Of a stretch of DNA of 64,000 nucleotides, positions 56,048 through 64,000 are shown piece after piece. The stretch covers positions 1-64,000 of the forward strand of contig BQMJ01000052.1 in NCBI GenBank assembly GCA_025991245.1. The letters run 5' to 3'. Made by a program: the position numbers and the translations under genes. How positions within the stretch are numbered: the stretch's first letter is position 1; each line of letters begins with the position of its first letter. The DNA comes from Galdieria partita. Its lineage: Eukaryota > Rhodophyta > Bangiophyceae > Galdieriales > Galdieriaceae. Under the pieces are notes generated by a model. The model ran no database searches. It saw only the letters and a list, made by a program, of their open reading frames with translations, and was not told where the DNA came from.

Positions 56048-57073
56048 ATGAATAAATATGATATTAGTATCGTCGCAGAAACTAAAACTTGTCTATCAGC
56101 GGACGTCGTGGAAGCTCGTTGCAGAGATACCGAAATACTTGTCGCTTGTGGACTCTACCAATTTTTACAAGAAGAACAAACACGGGTGGGATCTCTCCAT
56201 CTTTATAGCTTGAAAAAACGTGGGCACTTTACTTTAGAAAGGTCGTGGAATTTACCAGCTGTTTTGGATTGTCAGTGGCTAGATTCTGAACATATTGCAG
56301 TTGCTTGTGCAAACGGAACTGTTGTATTAGTGCAGTACGCTACAAAGGATATCCATGATGAACCTAGTTCTTCTTTTTTAGTCAACAGTCGTTCGCTTAT
56401 TCTCTCTTTGGACTTTCATCCAAATAGCAATATGATCATTTGTAGCGATTCTCAGGGTTACCTATCCTTGATAGATGCTTTCACCGGAGTAAAGCAGAGT
56501 GTCTGCAAAGCTCACACGGCTGAGGGTTGGTGCGTATCTTTCTTTGACCAAGTTCTTTGTTGTAGTGGTGGAGATGACGGCCTGTTGACTTTATGGGATA
56601 TTCGATGTGGAACAGGTTCCTCTTATCAACTGAGCACGGAGCCCTTGAAAACAGTAACTTGTTCACACAGTCAAATTGGTATTACCAGTATTCTTCCTGT
56701 TGTAAACAGTAACCTTTTATTGACCGGTGGCTACGATGATCATTTAGTTGTTCACGACGTCCGCATGCTATGCAAGTCCTTGTTCTCGTACAATCTTGGA
56801 GGTGGTGTTTGGAGACTTGGACAACATGCAAATCGTTCAAACAACTTTTTGGCTGCTACGATGTACGATGGTTTCAAATTTTTTCAACTCGATTATAGAG
56901 ACTTGTCGAATGTCACCATCGACTTGTATCCTTTTGGTGAAGCTTCGTGTGCTTCCACAATAGCTTACGGAGTTTGTTGGTTGCCCATGAAGGAAGAGAC
57001 AGAAGCAGTAACTTGCACATTTTACGATGGCCTTATACAACATTGGAAAATTCAAAGAGAGCCAAGCAGATGA
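56048..57073 (+). CDS. DPH7: Diphthine methylesterase, WD40 protein
   Basis: Single exon, 341 residues, 89 bases after SEC7. WD40 propeller with the Dph7/WDR85 signatures: KAHTAEGWCVSFFD, CCSGGDDGLLTLWDIR (near 180), ILPVVNSNLLLTGGYDDHLV (near 230), LGGGVWRLGQH and ATMYDGFKFF. Dph7 removes a methyl ester from methylated diphthine on elongation factor 2 before the final amidation, so it acts in diphthamide synthesis in the cytosol. Length is close to yeast Rrt2 (about 390). The stop lies only 6 bases from the stop of the convergent FANCI gene, so the transcripts must overlap at their 3' ends. Confidence 0.88.
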   Translation: MNKYDISIVAETKTCLSADVVEARCRDTEILVACGLYQFLQEEQTRVGSLHLYSLKKRGHFTLERSWNLPAVLDCQWLDSEHIAVACANGTVVLVQYATKDIHDEPSSSFLVNSRSLILSLDFHPNSNMIICSDSQGYLSLIDAFTGVKQSVCKAHTAEGWCVSFFDQVLCCSGGDDGLLTLWDIRCGTGSSYQLSTEPLKTVTCSHSQIGITSILPVVNSNLLLTGGYDDHLVVHDVRMLCKSLFSYNLGGGVWRLGQHANRSNNFLAATMYDGFKFFQLDYRDLSNVTIDLYPFGEASCASTIAYGVCWLPMKEETEAVTCTFYDGLIQHWKIQREPSR

Positions 57074-57079
57074 ATCCAT

Positions 57080-60000
57080 TTATTGATACTGAGGAAAGAT
57101 TCGTTTCATCCAGTCCACTATTTGAACTGGTTGTTTACCGTTTCCTTCCAGTTCTTTATCTACAACCAAAAAGTCTTCGAGATCCGCATAGTCATCACCA
57201 TCGGATTCTTCTTCCACCAAACAAGCATCGATGAAGCGATTCCGACTTCTAAATTTCTTTCGATGTACTTTTCTTGATAATTGGCTTCTAATTGGTTGAA
57301 CTGGTTGGTCAAAAGCCAAAGATTCTTTGTCAGCCTCTGTTGCATGATGAAAACCTTGAAAGTCTTGTACCACTTTTTGAAATAAGGGGCGCATCTCTTT
57401 ATCCAGAAGGTGTAGAATTTTACTAGACTCTACCTGTAATTTGGCAAAATGATACTGAATTCGTGGTAGCGCTGGCGAACGTGTCGTTCTAAAGTGAGGC
57501 TTGCTTCTCCCTTTCCAAATCCACCGAGTGATCGTTTGCAAGCGGGTAGCTATATTTTCTGCAAAGGTGGCCAAAGACTTGATGTAAAGTTCATCCTTCT
57601 TCCATGCGGATATATTCTTACGACTTCTATTCATCCACTGAAAGGCTGTCTTTGAAATTCTGGAAGTAAGTTGCATAGAACGATTAACAAAATTGGGCGG
57701 AAAGTTACAGCTATCAGGCAATTGTTCGTCTTTCATTTCAGAAATTTCTTCACCTACTAAGATGGTGTGAATGATCATCAAGATATTTACCACTTCATCC
57801 AAGGATTCCTGAATGGGTAGTTTCTTTGTAGGCACACAGTTATAACGAGTTTCCAAATGTTGCAAGACAACAATCAGCACCGCTGTTCGACCTGACTCAC
57901 TCTCCGGAGGAGAAATCATATTTGTTTGAAGTAATACACTTAGACTGGGAGACATTAGATTTTGGTTTGAACTTGTTGAAATTGCCTGTTTCTCCTGATA
58001 CCTAGCCATTTCTTCGTCGACACGCTTTTTGGCAAAGTTCTCGGATGATTTGGGCGTAGGTTTCGTTCTACATGTACACGCCAAATGATGAAGCAAGGAG
58101 AAAATAAGTTTGGAGTTGTTGCAGCATTTTATAAGTATGCGAATCAATAGTCGTAGAATCGATGTTTGTTGTATGGAGTATTGATCGAGGAGACGCACAA
58201 CTTTTCGAGCAATTGAAAAGTGGTTACTTTGCTCCGTATTATTTTCAACTTGACTGAGACCTCGGAGAATGAGTTGAAGATGCAACTGTGCATGGATGAT
58301 GGGTATGCCTGTCGTTCTGGCGAATTCTGTTTCAAAAAAATTCCAAAGAGACATCATCACTTTGTGCTCATGTGCAGCAGTTTTCGATTCGTCGTCCATA
58401 AATGACTGTTCAAGTTGATCTAAAGTTTCAGGGTAGACATCGCGGTCAAATACAAACAGGCCTTTGCTACAAAGCGTATCGAGAATTGTCAAAATGTAAA
58501 ACAGACACATTTGACGTGGAGAAACTGAAGAATATCTCTGACGAAAGCTTTCCCACCATTCCATACCTGTCCACTGTATTGCACTTAAATCACTTTTGGA
58601 AAGCTTGCTATCCTCCAATCGTCTACTATAACTAATCAATTGCAAGGTTAGGTTTCCCAAGTAGCTGGCGTTTTCTTGATGAATATCTGTTGAAGCATAC
58701 CCACTAAGCTTCCTCAAAAAGATGTATAGTGCATTCACATTGTCCAAACTCCAAGAAACGAACTTGAACAACATTTCAAAATTATGACATTGCTCAAGAA
58801 GGGAAATATCTCGTATGACTTCTTTCTCTACTAAAACGTTAGAAGCGGAAACACCAACAGCAATGGGATCTATTTCTAAGGTTCCAGAGGAACGAGAAAC
58901 CATAAAATCTTCTAGTTCATATAAAACTGTCAGGCTCCTTATCAGCTTGGCTCGGTTACACGTATCATCAAAAAATTGCAACAACACATCACCAACATTG
59001 TGTAAAGCCTTTACAAGACATACTGCGGAAGCAATGTCGCCATCATTGTTCAGAGCAGGTGTGGGAAATATACAATTCATTAGGCTGAATAAACTACAAA
59101 ACCACTCGAAACATTTTCCAAGACTTGGATGCTCCGAGTCTATAGTCCAGAGACAATGCAATAGGTGTGCAATGGGTTCCTTCGGATATGAAATACAACT
59201 ATTGCTAGTCGTTTCATAGTCGAAGGATTCCTTCAAAGAGAATTGCCCATTTTTCCAGTCGATAGCTAGTTCTTCAAGTCTAGATAAAAGAAACTTTTGC
59301 ATCGTAGATATCATTATGCTGTCTCGAGATTCCACCGCAGAAATTGCAAGCTGTCTCCATCCTTCATAGATCACCAGACGGACGCCATAACTACTTCTGG
59401 TAGCTAGACTTTGTAAAATGTTCATTGCATCTGAATGAACTCGTTGCAAGCTTCTCTCAGATAGAACAGCAATAAAGCCAAGTGCTCCCAAGCATTGTCC
59501 CCCAATATAGCGTCCAAACGCCTTCTGTTGCAAAAATTTCATTAGAAAGTCTGTGAATGAATGCGAAACACCTGCTAATCGACAAAGCATTTTCAAAAAT
59601 CTCTTACAAACTACAACTGGCAAGGATTCCAGGAATTGCAAAGCATCTTGAATCTTCGGAACAAAGGATGCAAGATCAATAATATTTGTACCTATCAACC
59701 GCTCAATTATATCACACAGATGTAGACGATAGGATGTGCTATGACTTGGCTCAGCCATTTCAAAGAAAATATAATGCGCAATTTCTCCACGTGAACACGG
59801 TTGCCTCTGAAATATGTTTACAATGATAGTAGTTGCTTTCTGCTTTATAGAAATAGCACAGCATTTCTCGTCAGACAGCCAGTGGTAACATAATTCTAAA
59901 ATGTAGACTAGCAGGTATTCTGTGTCCTGAAAGTTTATCAACTCTGTAAATAAAGCACAAAAGGTATCCTCAATTTCGCTTTCTGTAGAGATTTGGATCT

Positions 60001-61208
60001 TGACAGGACGCTCTGATAACGCATCCAAAGTGTTGGCAATATTGTTCTTCATGTTTTCATGAATGCTGAAAATCAATATCAATGTAGCCAGATCCTGCAT
60101 GCGGAAGGCAGCTAAAAAGTCATCGGAAACAGCAAAAGTTTCGTAATACCGTTGTATGACCATACCAATGCTAGGAATATTACTTATTTCAATATCTAAC
60201 AAACATAATATATCTCTAAATACTGATAACGGAGCAGAGTATGTAAAAATTCGAAACACTTCTATCCAAGGAAAGAGTTTGTCATTCGTTTCTTTCAAAA
60301 GACTTCTTATGATTTCAAAGAGTCCTTTCATAAATGGAAGACACTGGGATGAATCGAGATACTCTATCAAGTGAATAGTTTTGCGCCTTTTCAAGTATTT
60401 GAGAGGACGCTATGGCTTATAATTTGTTACTTGCCTCAAAATTTGAGAGAGATCTTGATCCAAATGCAGATCGTTGATAACGGACAACACCAAGGAACAA
60501 CTTTCGGGATCAAATATATAGTCGACCATAAAGCGAGCTATTCGTGTAGAGAGTGTCTGACCTAGATACTATTTAGTTTTACGAAGCAACGCTGTATCCG
60601 CAAGATTATCTAACCACGTGATTTATCAATCTGAATTGCACTTTTACTAATGGACACTAAAACGTCAACGACTCTTGCTCTTGTGCTAGAGTCGAAGGCA
60701 GGTAGCAAAGCTTCTATGCGCAACCATATTCCTTCAATTTCCTGTTTGTATGTAGAACTCAGAAAGGCATTCCAATAAACATGGAACATGCATACCTGAA
60801 ACTTTTCGTTGACTGATAGCTTTGAGTCTCTCAAGACTGAAATGAAGCCCTGTTCTAGTTCTGTAACCAGTACATTTCTTTCCTTTGAAGAGCATCCTTC
60901 CACAAGAATCCTTTGAAACAAAGCTAAAAGTGTTTCGTCCTATTCACTCAGCTCTATATCTCCATATATTTGCTTGGACTTACTCGCAAGGAGTGGTTAA
61001 GTAGTAAAGCCCTCACTATCTCCAAGGTAGAAACAAGATCTTCTGCCAAAGAATCTTCTTGTAAGTGGCCTTCTATACCACTACGCACATGATTCAATAA
61101 CTCAGTACGTGTTTTCTCAGGGAGAGTATCTAAGAATAGTTCAACGTCGTTGGGGTCTCTGTGTACAAGTTGTCGAAGCTCTGCTTGTATCGTTTGAATA
61201 TGCGACAT
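57080..61208 (-). CDS. FANCI: Fanconi anaemia group I protein homologue
   Basis: Five exons (61208-60984, 60939-60796, 60741-60615, 60561-60435, 60386-57080) give 1309 residues; human FANCI has about 1330. The protein is an all-helical solenoid. Support for FANCI over FANCD2: the start followed by LDTLPEKTRTELLNHV, the segment GGQCLGALGFIAVL with VRLVIYEGWRQL, and the C-terminal tail RSRNRFIDACL plus DYADLEDFLV, which matches the FANCI tail. FANCI pairs with FANCD2 on DNA at crosslinks and stalled forks in the nucleus. Which lysine is ubiquitinated cannot be read by eye. Intron 4 uses a GC donor (GAG|GCAAGT, 60434-60387). Intron 2 (54 bases) lacks a stop in frame and might be retained without a break. 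An upstream in-frame ATG exists at 61259. Confidence 0.8.
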
Positions 61209-61697
61209 CAGAAAATGGGCGCCAAAACTGCATTTTTCCCAAGTTGTGGAAACGAACAACGATTCATGAAACCATTTGGTTTGAAGATTAGTGTCTTGTG
61301 AAAACTATAACATTTATTGAAAATTACAACTTCATCCGAAACTTAATTGTAGTTGTCAGAGGGGAATCACAGTTAGTTAATTATAGGCTGCAGAAACATT
61401 CTTCATAAACTTCGAAAACAATAGCCTGTAGAAACTATTGACAAAGGTTGAAATAGTTTCATTTGGACTAGGCTACATATGAATATCTGCATCCAAGCTT
61501 ACCTCATGCAAAAAATGTGAATATTCTACTTGAACACTGCAAGTGTACTTTTCCATGAGAAAATTGAAAAAGTCATAAGAGACGTGATCTGAAAACACCT
61601 AGAAATATAAAAAAGATTTCATGCCATTCAAAGGTTATTATTATCACATTATCGTGTAACATTTTACAAAAATATACCAAAAACAACATAATCTCCT
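61209..61697. other. Spacer between FANCI and the AGC kinase
   Basis: About 490 bases with the FANCI promoter and the 3' end of the kinase gene, both on the minus strand. No other gene seen. Confidence 0.5.
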
Positions 61698-63267
61698 CTA
61701 ATAATGATGACCAAGTTGCTTCTCATCACGATAACAATTAAAGTTGATAAAAGGGTTACTTGGATCATTAGAACTCCAGTCACTTAGCGTATCAACATCA
61801 TCATCATCATCCTGAAATGTAATTAACAACTGCAAACAATAAAGAAACAAGACGTACCTCTACATTTAATGTAGCATACAAAGAAAGATCACGCGGGTCT
61901 GGTATGGAAGGAATTATTGGCGGACGCTCATTGCGAATCAGTGCAAAATTGATATTCGAAAACCAAAGATGCCTTTTGATGTCTGAAGCTCCATTCGCGT
62001 GGCCTAAGCGACGCTCGGGCTACAACAAAAATACTTCAGTAATCATTGGAAGGAAATATTGGTTCACTCACGTCTCTCTTAAGTAGCTTCTTAATTAAGC
62101 TCTTGCACTCAGGTGAAACAACTACATCCTCAGGAAACTTAACACCATTCGCTATGATATTGCTAAAAGTTTCATCCGAAAAAGAACCCTTGAATGGAGT
62201 CGATCCAAATATCATTTCGTATATAAGGATTCCCAAAGTCCACCAATCCACGCTGGATGAATGACCGACTCCTCTAACGACCTTGTAATAAAGTTAAGTC
62301 TCTCCACCAAAGAAATGCTATAACGATACCTCTGGTGCCACGTATTCCTCTGTTCCTACAAACGAGTTTGTAGCATATGAGAGAACTGGTTCTGAATCAA
62401 CAATGTCCAATCTTTGAGAAGGATCCACATTCTTTCCTTGAAAATTGTTGCGAATCTTCTCAAGAAGGGACATTTGATGACTGACAACTCGTGGGGATAC
62501 AGCTTGAGCTTGTTTCGAAAGGTCAAAATCTGTTAGAGCAAGATGTCCATCTCCTCTCATTAGAATGTTTTCAGGCTTCAAGTCACGATATATAAACCCC
62601 ATGTGATGCAAATATTCTAGTGCTAACAATACTAAAAGCCAGTTTTAGTAACTAATAACCAGTGCATCACCACTTGCCTTCAGCAGCGTAGAATTTGGCA
62701 GCTTCCTCTTTCAGCCTCTTCTTGGGCTGCCTTTGTAGCACAGCGAAGAATTCTCCTCCAGCACAGTATTCTGTTATAAAGTACAACCGCTTTTCAGTTT
62801 GAAAGGAGGCATACATAGTCACAATAAACGGATGGTTCACAGTGGCCAAAATTTCTCTTTCTGTTAAGACTCTCTTTACCTAACACCAAAATAAGCATAA
62901 AAAAGGGGAAAAAGAAGTCATTACTTTGTTCTTCACAATCATCTCCTCTTTGGTCAACACTTTCATGGCATACAGTTTGTCGGTTCCTTTCAATGCAACC
63001 AAATACGTCTTACCGACTGCCCCTCTGCCCAACAGTTTCAGCTTTGTAAAGTGTTGTGGTCCAACCTATGCAGCTATGAGCTACGAAACCAGGGGGACTA
63101 GCCTCTCTCACTTGGTCCTGAGGTATAGGAAAGCGCTCTGAGAAAGGTACTGCCGACCTAGCAAGTACCTCTGGTGGTTTGTGCTTGTATGGAGGACTTG
63201 ACTTTGAAACTTGTCCCACTACCTGTTCGCTTTGGTTCTGTTCAACGTCATTCTGATGGGAGCTCAT
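61698..63267 (-). CDS. AGC protein kinase with DFD motif (AGCVIII/FPK1-like)
   Basis: Seven exons (63267-63112, 63065-62925, 62879-62678, 62631-62330, 62281-62072, 62019-61858, 61811-61698) give 428 residues. A 50-residue polar N-terminus precedes the kinase: glycine loop [17 protein letters not shown]-type lysine in [14 protein letters not shown] (about 182-188), DFDLS (201) in place of DFG, an activation-loop insert of about 50 residues, then [14 protein letters not shown] and [15 protein letters not shown]. The DFD motif and long insert are marks of the plant AGCVIII kinases (phototropin, PINOID) and fungal FPK1/KIN82 relatives. The C-terminal hydrophobic motif is FINFNCY, with asparagine where a phosphorylated S/T often sits. 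No LOV domain is present. The substrate is unknown; polarity or lipid-flippase control is inference. Intron 3 uses a GC donor (AAG|GCAAGT). Confidence 0.9.
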
Positions 63268-63380
63268 TTCTTGAAAACTAATCAGACAAAAATGAACCGA
63301 AGCGCCAAATCCGCTTTTCTTCACAAGAAACCCAACGCAAATCAATGAGTGTTAGATAAGCTTTACTACAAATTTCACAG

Positions 63381-64000
63381 TTATTTTGGTTGGATCCGTT
63401 TTATCCATTCTACACTTGTAGTTTCTAACTTGGTAGCATCTTCCTTCGAGAATGCTCTAAAAAGAAAACTTTGTGGTTTTCCTTCTTCTCCAGGAGCACA
63501 GAATCGCACACTTTTCTCACTTGCTCTATCTATCTGAAACTCAGAGTAAATCGGAAAGTTTAATAGCACGCGGAGGTTCCCTTCAGCTCGCATCACGAAT
63601 CGACCTCGAGATTCATCCTCCCGTCGAACGTTGAAACGTAACTGGCCTACTCCCTTCTCCTTCCACTGTTTATCTTCCAACGCATAAAGCTTACCTCGTA
63701 TCCTAAACAAACTTTCCTCTTCTTCTTCACCAGTCACTGTCTTTTGCTCCGGTAATATAGGCTCTCTAGTTTCAAATGGACTGTCATCTGATTCCTCGGC
63801 ATTATCAATCGTGTCCTCGGACTCTTCTCTTTCTATTTGAGAGTCGCTCTTCCCAACAGGCTTAGCTTCCTTCGTATTTTGCCAGAAAAACTCCTTGTTA
63901 TCAATAGATGACTGAAAACCTTTACTCTGCTTAGCCAGTTGGTCCATGTGAATTTCACCACCAGAAAAACCTCCAAAACTTTTTGGTATGGATAGATAAC
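63381..64000 (-). CDS. Ran-binding-domain protein (RanBP3-like), 5' end outside window
   Basis: The frame runs from the stop at 63381 to the window edge without a break, so the gene is cut at its 5' end; the methionine at 63947 need not be the start. About the first 100 visible residues are acidic and rich in S, E and D, with FGGFSGGE at the edge suggesting an FG-type nuclear protein. The C-terminal ~110 residues form a RanBD1 domain: EEEESLFRIRGKLYALE, WKEKGVGQLRFNV, SRGRFVMRAEGNLRVLLNFP and the C-terminal VRFCAPGEEG and FLFRAF words. A single RanBD at the C-terminus after an acidic FG-containing region is typical of RanBP3/Yrb2, a nuclear export cofactor. Nup50 is the main alternative. It is transcribed in the same direction as the AGC kinase gene, 113 bases upstream of it. 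Confidence 0.85.
   Translation of the reverse strand, partial: YLSIPKSFGGFSGGEIHMDQLAKQSKGFQSSIDNKEFFWQNTKEAKPVGKSDSQIEREESEDTIDNAEESDDSPFETREPILPEQKTVTGEEEEESLFRIRGKLYALEDKQWKEKGVGQLRFNVRREDESRGRFVMRAEGNLRVLLNFPIYSEFQIDRASEKSVRFCAPGEEGKPQSFLFRAFSKEDATKLETTSVEWIKRIQPK

Overview
This window is one chromosome end of a small-genome eukaryote. It most resembles a cyanidiophycean red alga of the Galdieria type. The grounds are the AT-rich sequence, compact genes, about 30 very short introns (mostly 44-60 nt), and a mix of ordinary eukaryotic housekeeping genes with a sugar transporter and a bacterial-looking glycine-rich secreted protein. The species call is inference; nothing in the window names it.

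Layout. Bases 1-534 are telomeric repeat (C-rich strand reading inward) with an unusual 10/11-base unit, AATAAACCCT or AAATAAACCCT. Next comes a subtelomeric repeat block: two direct copies of a 2.32 kb unit (about 541-2865 and 2866-5065), then more decayed relatives to about 8.3 kb. From about 10.5 to 37.4 kb is a gene-poor accessory zone. It carries an array of P-loop NTPase plus restriction-endonuclease-fold genes of the Crinkler/RHS-like effector type: one intact gene (13095-15502), one nearly whole fossil (18638-21118), one truncated fossil (17040-17692) and one heavily decayed fossil (about 31995-34020). The same zone holds a sterol-oxidase-like gene, a sugar transporter, a secreted glycine-rich protein and several coding-looking scraps.

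From 37.4 kb onward the DNA is dense and ordinary. In order it holds a mitochondrial-looking TPR protein, tRNA-Val(CAC), protein phosphatase methylesterase (PPME1), 14-3-3, the PP4 catalytic subunit, cytosolic isoleucyl-tRNA synthetase, CCDC25, a SEC7-family ARF exchange factor, DPH7, FANCI, an AGC kinase with a DFD motif, and a Ran-binding-domain protein cut by the window edge. Genes lie head-to-head and tail-to-tail with gaps as small as 6 bp.

How they work together. PPME1 removes the methyl group from the C-terminal leucine of PP2A-type phosphatases, and the neighbouring PP4c has that DYFL tail. 14-3-3 reads phosphosites made by kinases such as the AGC kinase. IleRS and DPH7 serve translation, SEC7 serves Golgi traffic, and FANCI serves crosslink repair. 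The most interesting part is the subtelomeric NTPase-nuclease array, with two different subfamilies side by side and duplicated flanks. Also notable are three GC-AG introns that all use the donor AG|GCAAGT.

Limits: all assignments come from reading translations and splice signals by eye. Exon borders were chosen by reading frame, splice consensus and family resemblance.
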